DNA of 64,000 nt from JAAZKA01 sp034926225. Its GTDB lineage: Bacteria > Bacillota > Clostridia > Oscillospirales > QAMX01. Positions 51,040-57,111 of this stretch are shown here, piece by piece. The stretch lies in NCBI GenBank assembly GCA_034926225.1, contig JAYFRF010000007.1, positions 149,325 through 213,324 of the forward strand. Reading direction: 5' to 3'. The notes below the pieces were generated by a model. The model was not told the origin of the DNA. It did no database searches and saw only the letters and a list, made by a program, of their open reading frames with translations. The position numbers were made by a program, and so were the translations under genes. Position 1 is the stretch's first letter. The number at the start of each line of letters is the position of its first letter.

Positions 51040-51082
51040 AAAAACGCGGAACGTCTGATAGGAGGACGTTCCGCGTTTTTTA
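51040..51082. terminator. Bidirectional terminator between convergent genes
   Basis: A 16-bp stem (51040-51055 with 51065-51080), loop TGATAGGAG, with an A-run on the left and a T-run on the right. It serves the iron-sulfur operon (+) and the Gfo/Idh gene (-). Confidence 0.92.
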
Positions 51083-51089
51083 TTTTGAA

Positions 51090-52349
51090 TCAGTTTTCGA
51101 AATCCTTGCCGGCTTTCCAAAGTTCGCGAATCTGATCATACGCTTCCTGCGGCACCTCCGGGAACCCTTCGGGTATCGGCAGACGCGGCAGGAGCTGATC
51201 TCCCGCGACGGACGGCGTCGTGCAGGCGTGATCGTTACGGTATGGTTCACGCTGCACAGGGTCGCGGAAGTCCGGAACTTCCATCGGAATGCCGCCCGCC
51301 AGCGCCGAACGATGCGCGAGCAGTCCGCACAGCCCCATGTCCAGCGCCTGATAAACGTCGATGCTCCACCGGCCGCTCTCCCGGCCGAGGATTTTCTGGA
51401 TAAAGAAGTGCGTCGCGTAAAAGTCCGAGCCACCGTGTGACGCAACCGTCGACGCAAGCTCCACGTCCACGAACTTCTGCGGGAAGTAGCTCTCGAGGTT
51501 GCCCTTACAGGCCTTGTCCCCTTCCCGGTAGACATTCAAGTACGGATCGCCGAAGCGCTGCGTCTCCATGCAGCCGCGATCGCCGTACAGTTCATAATTA
51601 ATGCTGCCCGGCTCGCGCTTTAAGCCGCCATGGATACTCTTGAAGACCGCGCCAGACTTCGTCGTCACCATCTCGATGCCGGCGGTCATCATGGAGAGCC
51701 CCTTCAAATAATAAGCCGGGTCAAAACGCGTCATGATACCGGTCACCTTCGCCGGACGCTCGCCCGTCATCGTAAGCAACGGCCCGAGGCTGTGCGTGTT
51801 GTAAAAGAACGGATGCACCATGTTACGCCAATGGTTGCGGTCGCCGTAAGTAATCCTTGGCCAGATCGCCGAGCAGTCATGGATGTACTCGCCCTCGCCG
51901 TAGGTCACGCGGCCGATGTCGCCGTTTTGATAGCGTCTCCACATCTCGAAGGTGCGGTCCATGTAGCAGTAGTTTTCCGCATAGGCATAGGTGAGCCCCG
52001 TCTCCTCAACGGCTTCCGCGAGCTCCACACCCTGGGCGGGTGTCTCACAAGGCAGCACCTCCGTCATGATATGCCGTCCCGAACGCAGCAGGCGTACGCC
52101 GTAGGTCGAATGCTCGGTCGCGTAGTTTGCCAGCACCACAGCGTCCATATCGTGCTTGAAAAACTCCTCAAAATCCGTGTATAATGCGATTTTTAAGCCC
52201 TTTTCCTCGGCATTTTGACCAACTTCCTGTAAAAGCGGCTCATACTTATCGCAAACAGCGACAAGCTCCGCGTCCGGGTGGTCCAAAAGCACCCCGATCA
52301 TCGTACGTCCCCTGGACGCACCGAAAACGCCAACCTTCAGCTTGCGCAT
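51090..52349 (-). CDS. Gfo/Idh/MocA family oxidoreductase
   Basis: 419 residues from ATG 52349 behind AAGGAGAAGG; the frame extends to 52436, across the promoter, and is rejected. Rossmann motif KVGVFGASRGRTM (GxGxxG-like, here FGASRG), HDMDAVVLANYATEHST, then the family's EVLPCETPAQGVELAEAVEE in place of EKP. The C-domain has YEGEYIHDCSAIWPR and NTHSLGPLLTMTGERP, typical of the sugar/inositol dehydrogenase-like branch. Single gene, divergent from a DeoR regulator (52529). Confidence 0.87.
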   Translation of the reverse strand: MRKLKVGVFGASRGRTMIGVLLDHPDAELVAVCDKYEPLLQEVGQNAEEKGLKIALYTDFEEFFKHDMDAVVLANYATEHSTYGVRLLRSGRHIMTEVLPCETPAQGVELAEAVEETGLTYAYAENYCYMDRTFEMWRRYQNGDIGRVTYGEGEYIHDCSAIWPRITYGDRNHWRNMVHPFFYNTHSLGPLLTMTGERPAKVTGIMTRFDPAYYLKGLSMMTAGIEMVTTKSGAVFKSIHGGLKREPGSINYELYGDRGCMETQRFGDPYLNVYREGDKACKGNLESYFPQKFVDVELASTVASHGGSDFYATHFFIQKILGRESGRWSIDVYQALDMGLCGLLAHRSALAGGIPMEVPDFRDPVQREPYRNDHACTTPSVAGDQLLPRLPIPEGFPEVPQEAYDQIRELWKAGKDFEN

Positions 52350-52407
52350 ATAGCTTCCTTCTCCTTTCAACGCTCCCTCGGGCTCCTTTAAGCGGGAGTC
52401 TGCTTTG

Positions 52408-52436
52408 ATTATATGACTGTTTTTGTCATAAGTCAA
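52408..52436 (-). promoter_or_regulatory. Promoter of the Gfo/Idh gene with embedded operator
   Basis: Minus strand TTGACT (52431-52436), 17-base spacer, TATAAT (52408-52413). The spacer is mostly the inverted repeat ATGAC-N7-GTCAT (52413-52429). Confidence 0.82.
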
Positions 52437-52461
52437 GTGTTATTTTGATCGTTTCTGTCAT
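52413..52461. promoter_or_regulatory. Paired DeoR-type operator repeats
   Basis: GACTGTTTTTGTCAT (52415-52429) and GATCGTTTCTGTCAT (52447-52461) are direct repeats, 12 of 15 identical, 32 bases apart (three helical turns). The first covers the Gfo/Idh promoter spacer; the second lies just upstream of the regulator's -35 (52471). Confidence 0.65.
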
Positions 52462-52470
52462 TTTTTCATC

Positions 52471-52500
52471 TTGACAAACCCTGTTATAAAAAGGTATAAT
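52471..52500 (+). promoter_or_regulatory. Promoter of the DeoR-family gene
   Basis: TTGACA (52471-52476), 18-base spacer, TATAAT (52495-52500), 28 bases before ATG 52529. Confidence 0.75.
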
Positions 52501-52528
52501 AAAATGATCACAGGTGGGAGGTGATACC

Positions 52529-53308
52529 ATGGGGCGCGAAGAACGGAAAAAGCAGCTTTATGAAGCGTTAATCGAACGCAGCCGTCTGGAGCTTTCAGAT
52601 GCGATGACGCTCCTTGGCGTATCGGAGTCCACGGCGCGGCGGTTGTTCGACGAGCTGGAAGCCGAGCACCGCGCCATTCGCGTCCATGGCGGCATCCGGC
52701 TGGTGCGCGACTTTATGAGCGAATACTGCTTCGAATGGACGGCGGCGACCGCCGCACGGGAAAAGGAATCCATCGCCCGCGCCGCCTGTACGCTGGTGGA
52801 GGAGGGAGACGTGCTATACTGCGACTCCGGTACGACGCTGCACGCCTTTTGCCGCGCGCTGGCCTCCCGTATCGAGTCGGAAAACCTGCATGTCAGCATC
52901 TTTACAAACTCACTTGCAAACCTCGAAGCGCTTTCCCCCCATACGCAGGTCACTTTAATCGGCGGCCGCTACCGGCCGAACCGGCAGGATTTCTGCGGCT
53001 TTCTCGCCGAGAACGCCCTGTCCTCGCTTGGCTATACCCGCGCCTTCCTCGGCACCGACGGCGTCCTGCCGGGACAGTCTTTCATGACCACCGATTTCGA
53101 AACCGCGCGCTTAAATCAGCTTGCCGTCGAGCATGCGGAGGAAACCATCGTCCTCTGCGACGCGCAAAAGCTCCGCCGCCGCTCCATGATTGCCTACGCC
53201 TCCATGGACAAGGTTTCCCGCGTCGTGACCGATCTGTTCGCCTCGGATGAGGAAGTCACCCTCCTGATGCGCGCCGGCATCACTGTCGTCCGCGCAGTCG
53301 GGAATTAA
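52529..53308 (+). CDS. DeoR/GlpR-family transcriptional regulator
   Basis: 259 residues from ATG 52529 (GGGAGGTG upstream). N-terminal HTH: REERKKQLYEALIERSRLELSDAMTLLGVSESTARRLFDELE. The DeoR C-terminal sensor domain contains GDVLYCDSGTTLHAFCRAL (sugar-phosphate-binding DxGTT), TNSLANLEAL and VTLIGGRYRPNRQDFCG (GGxxR...), then FLGTDGV and CDAQKL, all family motifs. These repressors bind a sugar phosphate. Divergent from the Gfo/Idh gene with shared repeats, so it probably regulates that gene and itself. Confidence 0.93.
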   Translation: MGREERKKQLYEALIERSRLELSDAMTLLGVSESTARRLFDELEAEHRAIRVHGGIRLVRDFMSEYCFEWTAATAAREKESIARAACTLVEEGDVLYCDSGTTLHAFCRALASRIESENLHVSIFTNSLANLEALSPHTQVTLIGGRYRPNRQDFCGFLAENALSSLGYTRAFLGTDGVLPGQSFMTTDFETARLNQLAVEHAEETIVLCDAQKLRRRSMIAYASMDKVSRVVTDLFASDEEVTLLMRAGITVVRAVGN

Positions 53309-53373
53309 CGCCACCAAGGATGCGTTCGGGGCAGTCCGCAATTTCCCGCAATTTTTATGCCGAATATAGACCG

Positions 53374-53405
53374 AGCTGTCGTCCCGATCGGATGGCGGCT
53401 TTTTT
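53374..53405 (+). terminator. Terminator of the DeoR-family gene
   Basis: AGCTGTCGTCC (53374-53384) pairs fully with GGATGGCGGCT (53390-53400, with G-T pairs), followed by TTTTT. Confidence 0.82.
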
Positions 53406-53617
53406 ATTGGGCACTCCGCATGCAGAGCGACCGTATCCGTCGTGTAACCATATTAATTTTACGTTCCACATGGGTTTCCCCTTGACAAAACCGGATTATC
53501 GTATATACTAATAATGAATTTTGTTTCTTATTTTTCCTATGATATGGGAATATTTTTTCTGTATCGGGTTATTTATGTGAATAATGTTTCTTTTTATCGA
53601 TAGAAAGGAGATACACT
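53406..53617. other. AT-rich leader of the XRE gene
   Basis: Contains the promoter at 53482-53509 and a perfect inverted repeat TTCCTAT-GAT-ATGGGAA (53534-53550) followed by TATTTTTT. The repeat could be an XRE operator or a weak attenuator. No gene seen. Confidence 0.5.
53482..53509 (+). promoter_or_regulatory. Promoter of the XRE-ImmA operon
   Basis: TTGACA (53482-53487), 16-base spacer, TATACT (53504-53509). The leader to ATG 53618 is about 100 bases. Confidence 0.7.
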
Positions 53618-54034
53618 ATGCGTTTCGGAGAAAAACTGCGCACGTTACGTCAGTCGAAGAGGTTGACACAGGCGGAGCTTGCCGCATCACTGCGTCTGAC
53701 GAGCAGAACGCTGATCAACTACGAGCAGGGGAAATGCTTACCCAAACAAACGGAGGTACTTGCAAGGATTGCGACGTTGTTTGATGTTACGGTGGACTAT
53801 TTGATGAACGACGACGATGTATATGTGAAAGAAGCGCGGGAAAAGGGCGGTCCGAAGGCCGCTGGGGAGGTACGTAAGCTGTTGGACGACGTTTCGGGTC
53901 TGTTCGCGGGCGGCCGTTTAAGCGATGAGGATCGCGACTATGCGATGCGAGCGATCAATGAGCTGTACTGGGAATCCCGTGAGAAGGCCCCAAAGCTGAC
54001 TCTCCCGGAAAAAGCCCCTGTCGAGGGCGTTTAA
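53618..54034 (+). CDS. XRE-family helix-turn-helix regulator
   Basis: 138 residues. N-terminal HTH_3: GEKLRTLRQSKRLTQAELAASLRLTSRTLINYEQGKCLPKQTEVLARIATLFDVTVDYLMNDD (residues 4-66). The C-terminal half is helical and charged. RBS AAGGAG before the ATG. The ImmA/IrrE peptidase gene follows after 5 bases: the standard repressor/anti-repressor pair of mobile elements and stress responses. Confidence 0.92.
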   Translation: MRFGEKLRTLRQSKRLTQAELAASLRLTSRTLINYEQGKCLPKQTEVLARIATLFDVTVDYLMNDDDVYVKEAREKGGPKAAGEVRKLLDDVSGLFAGGRLSDEDRDYAMRAINELYWESREKAPKLTLPEKAPVEGV

Positions 54035-54039
54035 CGTCC

Positions 54040-54540
54040 ATGCGACGCGAGATGATTGAGGAAGAAGCCTCCGCCCTGATCGCGGCGTGCGGCACACGCA
54101 ACCCGTTTTCCGTTGCCCGGCAGACAGGTGCGACAATACGCTACAAGGAGCTGGGTTCCCTTAAGGGAATGTACCTATGCTTAAATGGCGAGCGCTATAT
54201 CGTTATCAATCCGAGCCTTCCCCCATCCGTCCGCCGCATCGTCTGTGCCCATGAATTGGGGCATGACCGCTGCCATCGTGAGCTGGCGCTCAATCACGCG
54301 CTGCATGAGTTTGCCGTATGGAGCGGCGGCGACCGCACCGAATATGAGGCAAACCTCTTCGCCGCGGCCCTCCTGATCGATGACGATGACCTGCTGTCAA
54401 ACGCCGAGCTTGGTCCGGAGCAGCTTGTGCAGCTTCTCGGCGTAGATACAAACCTTATTGCGATAAAGCTTTCCTCCATGCACGCGCGCGGTTATGATTG
54501 CCCTCTCTTATCCTATCGTTCCGATTTTTTGATGAAATGA
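54040..54540 (+). CDS. ImmA/IrrE-family metallopeptidase
   Basis: 166 residues. The zinc-peptidase motif is VCAHELGHDRCH (HExxH form HELGH) with a later Glu in RTEYEANLFAAALLI. In ImmA the enzyme cleaves its partner repressor to induce an element; IrrE acts on a stress regulator. Its partner is the XRE protein next door. Because no integrase or phage gene is adjacent, a chromosomal stress role is as likely as a mobile-element role. Confidence 0.9.
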   Translation: MRREMIEEEASALIAACGTRNPFSVARQTGATIRYKELGSLKGMYLCLNGERYIVINPSLPPSVRRIVCAHELGHDRCHRELALNHALHEFAVWSGGDRTEYEANLFAAALLIDDDDLLSNAELGPEQLVQLLGVDTNLIAIKLSSMHARGYDCPLLSYRSDFLMK

Positions 54541-54552
54541 GGCGTATTCTCT

Positions 54553-55890
54553 ATGCCGCATCCGACAGAAGTACTGTTTTTCTTCGATACAGAGGATTTT
54601 ACCTCCAACCGCTCCGCCGACGCTATCCTCGAGCTTGCCCGTATCTGCACCGAGGAAGGCGTACGCGGGCATTTCGCCCTTGTGGGGCTGCTCGCTTTCC
54701 AGCTTCAGGCGTGGGGCCGCCGCGATGTCCTCGACGCCCTCTCTCCCCATGAGGTCGGAACCCATACCTACGGGCACAGCCTGCATCCGGATATCTGCGA
54801 GCAGACCGACTTCGAAAGCTTCGATCAAAGCTACCTTACCGCCGCAAAGTCCGAATGTGAAGCTTTAGGCCTTATCCGCGGCGTCACCGGGCATCGGGAA
54901 CTTCTTTTTGCCGTCCCGCCCGGCGACAGCAAGAGCTACGCCGCGATGTATCTTTACGCCAATCTCGGCATCCCTTTCTACTGTGATACCGTCGTCACCG
55001 ACGATAAAAACCGCGACCTCTACTACTGCAACCTCCGCCAGATCGCCTATACCCGCGCGGTCGAGGAGATCTTCTGCGCCGATACGCCGCCCGATCTGGA
55101 CGCAATTCTCGACGATTTCGCCGCGCAGGAGCGCGTGATTGTCTATACCCACCCGAATATGGCCTATTTTAGCCAGTTCTGGGACGGCGTGAACTATCAC
55201 GGCGAAAACAGGCATCCGTGGGGCGAGTGGGAACCGTGCAAACCCCGCGACCCCGCCCAGACCCGCGCTTATTTTAACGGCTTCCGTACCCTTATCCGCC
55301 GTATTCGCGCGGACGAGCGCTTCCGTATCACCGACCTACCTGCCCTTCGCGCATCCGAACCGCCCCGGCGCCCCGTGACGCCCGGCGACATCCCCGTCCT
55401 ATATGACGCACTGCGTCGGGCACTTGCGCCCGTCACCGTACCGCAGTCGCTCTCCGTCGCGGATATCTTTCTCGCCTGTGTCACCTTCCTCGGCGGCAGC
55501 ACCGAATATCTGCCGGCGCATGTCTACGGCTTTCTTTCCGCGCCCGTCGGAATCTCCGAGCCCGTTACGGTAACGGCCGACGCTTTGCGCGCCGCCGCAC
55601 GCTACATGGACGTGTCTCGATTCCTGCCGGAACGCATCCCGGTCGGTGATACAAGCCTCGGCCCCGCCGATTTTCTCTATGCGGCGCTTGATGTGTTGTC
55701 CCGTGGCGCCGATTCCGTTACGCTGCAGCCCTGTCCTCAGCTTAATAGCCTTGCCGCCTTCCCCTCCCTCGAGCGGTTTTCGCTGCGCGGCACATGGGTG
55801 CATACCGCCGCGCTGCGGGACGACTACCTTTCCGACAGGCTGCGTCTGCAAGCGTGGACGCTGCGGTACGGCGCGGTTTCCTGTAGGTGA
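54553..55890 (+). CDS. NodB-fold polysaccharide deacetylase-like protein
   Basis: 445 residues, no signal peptide, 12 bases after ImmA. The NodB motifs are FFFDTEDFTSN (Asp-Asp-like, first metal and catalytic base) and HEVGTHTYGHSLHPD (HxxGxH/xxxH metal site). After about residue 300 the sequence changes into a helical domain (GDIPVLYDALRRALAPVTVPQSLSVADIF) unlike deacetylases. Family enzymes remove N-acetyl or O-acetyl groups from glycans or peptidoglycan. Lack of a signal peptide suggests an intracellular target, or a non-deacetylase amidohydrolase. Confidence 0.78.
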   Translation: MPHPTEVLFFFDTEDFTSNRSADAILELARICTEEGVRGHFALVGLLAFQLQAWGRRDVLDALSPHEVGTHTYGHSLHPDICEQTDFESFDQSYLTAAKSECEALGLIRGVTGHRELLFAVPPGDSKSYAAMYLYANLGIPFYCDTVVTDDKNRDLYYCNLRQIAYTRAVEEIFCADTPPDLDAILDDFAAQERVIVYTHPNMAYFSQFWDGVNYHGENRHPWGEWEPCKPRDPAQTRAYFNGFRTLIRRIRADERFRITDLPALRASEPPRRPVTPGDIPVLYDALRRALAPVTVPQSLSVADIFLACVTFLGGSTEYLPAHVYGFLSAPVGISEPVTVTADALRAAARYMDVSRFLPERIPVGDTSLGPADFLYAALDVLSRGADSVTLQPCPQLNSLAAFPSLERFSLRGTWVHTAALRDDYLSDRLRLQAWTLRYGAVSCR

Positions 55891-55904
55891 TACAATACTG
55901 TGTG

Positions 55905-56040
55905 ATAAAAGATAAAAAAGTAGCGAATTAGCATGGCCTGTGTTAAGGTTGAGTGGCTAAAGACATAACAGAAAGGCATTCGCCGCCCTATTCGCAATGA
56001 ATACCATAACACAGACCATGCGGTACCACTTACCTCGTCC
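55905..56040 (-). ncRNA. Structured RNA-like element (function unknown)
   Basis: A 15-base inverted repeat with one mismatch, GCATGGTCTGTGTTA / TAACACAGGCCATGC on the minus strand, encloses about 60 bases with two small hairpins (TATTC-ATTGC-GAATA and AGGGC-N7-GCCTT), and ends in TTTTTT. Upstream is GTGGTACCGC, which resembles the T-box AGGGTGGNACCGC bulge, but no minus-strand gene follows. It could be an independent RNA, a remnant leader, or simply a large terminator for the gene ending at 55890. Confidence 0.35.
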
Positions 56041-56152
56041 TCAGAGCGATCGGGCCCAGCAGCGTCCGGGACAACATGGGCAGATTCCCTCTTCTGTAAC
56101 TTATCATTGACAAACCTACAGATATTTCAATACAGAAATTGACCTGTTCCTC
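56041..56152. other. Intergenic stretch before tRNA promoter
   Basis: No gene seen. A GC-rich block (CGATCGGGCCCAGCAGCG) may belong to the structured element on its left. Confidence 0.4.
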
Positions 56153-56181
56153 TTGACAAAAGCCATCCCCTATGGTACAAT
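56153..56181 (+). promoter_or_regulatory. Promoter of the tRNA-Ser genes
   Basis: TTGACA (56153-56158), 17-base spacer, TACAAT (56176-56181). Confidence 0.8.
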
Positions 56182-56214
56182 AACGTTCGTCCCCAATAAA
56201 GTCCTCCGCTGTAC

Positions 56215-56303
56215 GGAGAGATGTCCGAGTGGTTTATGGAGCCAGTCTTGAAAACTGGTGACTCCGCAAGGGGCCGGGGGTTCGAATCCCTCTCTCTCCG
56301 CCA
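56215..56303 (+). tRNA. tRNA-Ser (UGA)
   Basis: 89 bases including an encoded CCA. Acceptor GGAGAGA/TCTCTCC, anticodon arm CCAGT-CTTGAAA-ACTGG with anticodon TGA, a long variable arm, and T-loop GGTTCGAAT. Confidence 0.97.
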
Positions 56304-56346
56304 TACGCCGCTCCCCCGCTTTTTTATATCGTTTCCTTTTTCACCC

Positions 56347-56436
56347 GGAGAAGTACTCAAGTGGTGAAGAGGCGCCCCTGCTAAGGGTGTAGGTCGGGTA
56401 ACCGGCGCGAGGGTTCAAATCCCTCCTTCTCCGCCA
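56347..56436 (+). tRNA. tRNA-Ser (GCU)
   Basis: 90 bases including CCA. Acceptor GGAGAAG/CTTCTCC, anticodon loop CTGCTAA with anticodon GCT, a long variable arm, and T-loop GGTTCAAAT. Lies 43 bases after the first tRNA-Ser. Confidence 0.97.
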
Positions 56437-56439
56437 TAT

Positions 56440-56489
56440 AAGAACGCTAATATTGATACGAAGAGTGTCAACGTTAGCGTTCTTATTTT
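56440..56489 (+). terminator. Terminator of the tRNA operon
   Basis: AAGAACGCTAA (56440-56450) pairs with TTAGCGTTCTT (56474-56484), with a further TTGATAC/GTGTCAA inner stem, followed by ATTTT. Confidence 0.85.
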
Positions 56490-56500
56490 GCACACACCCG

Positions 56501-56547
56501 CCGTCAAAAGGTCTTGATTTCAAGGCTTTTTGACGGTTTTTTTATTT
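56501..56547 (+). terminator. Second strong terminator
   Basis: CCGTCAAAA...TTTTGACGG stem with an inner CTTGA/TCAAG stem, followed by TTTTTTT. There is no gene between it and the preceding terminator. Confidence 0.85.
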
Positions 56548-56549
56548 TC

Positions 56550-56700
56550 TACCGTTTGCCGAGTGCGGATGGAAATACCCGCCTGCAGATCGGCAAGGCG
56601 GACATTGCCCCGCACTCAACAAACGGGTACTCGTAGGGTGTTCACCCTACAAACGGGGAAAAACAAATTTGAACACTGTGTTCACTCGGCAAACGGGAAC
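56550..56700. repeat. Cluster of CCGTTTG...CAAACGG repeats
   Basis: CCGTTTGCCGAGTGCGG (56552-56568), its near-reverse complement CCGCACTCAACAAACGG (56610-56626), CACCCTACAAACGGG (56643-56657) and CACTCGGCAAACGG (56683-56696). Also a perfect hairpin GTAGGGTG-TT-CACCCTAC (56633-56650). Possible regulatory array or end of an inserted element. Confidence 0.5.
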
Positions 56701-56779
56701 AAGTAAAACTATTTAGAGCCGTTCGATTTACTGCTACGTCTAAAGCATAAACAAGTATCATCAAATAACATCAAACCGC
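56701..56779. other. AT-rich spacer upstream of the restriction operon
   Basis: No gene, repeat or RNA recognised. Confidence 0.4.
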
Positions 56780-56808
56780 TTGAAAAGTCACAGATTCTGT
56801 GATATACT
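56780..56808 (+). promoter_or_regulatory. Promoter of the restriction island with palindromic operator
   Basis: TTGAAA (56780-56785), 17-base spacer, TATACT (56803-56808). The spacer holds a perfect palindrome TCACAGA-T-TCTGTGA (56788-56802), well placed for autoregulation by the HTH protein at 56854. Confidence 0.78.
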
Positions 56809-56853
56809 TTCTAATGGGTTTGTATAACACCAGAAACATGACGAGGTGAAAAA

Positions 56854-57048
56854 ATGAGCGAGATTATCAATGACAAGTGGATAAATATTGATGAAGCAGC
56901 TACTTACTTAGGCGTGAAGTCCGTTACCGTAAGAGACTGGATTAGAAAAGATAAAGGAATACCCGCCCACAAGATAGGAAAACAGTGGAAGTTCAAAGTG
57001 TCCGAGCTTGATGCTTGGGTCAAAAGCGGCAAAAGCGCTATGGAGTAA
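56854..57048 (+). CDS. Excisionase-type helix-turn-helix protein
   Basis: 64 residues. DEAATYLGVKSVTVRDWIRKDKGIPAHKIGKQWKFKVSELDAWV is the MerR-like/excisionase HTH plus wing (residues 12-55). RBS GAGGTG before the ATG. It precedes hsdM by 63 bases under the same promoter. Such small HTH genes often control type I restriction islands; excisionase activity is not required. Confidence 0.85.
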   Translation: MSEIINDKWINIDEAATYLGVKSVTVRDWIRKDKGIPAHKIGKQWKFKVSELDAWVKSGKSAME

Positions 57049-57111
57049 AGTTCCCATAGAATTCTATATAAATGTACATTGCATAAATGAGAATGGAGAA
57101 AAAAGAGGAAT

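Noticed and set aside
55905..56040. Functional T-box riboswitch
   Set aside because: The GTGGTACCGC match is partial, no specifier stem is clear and no minus-strand gene follows, so I list only a structured element.
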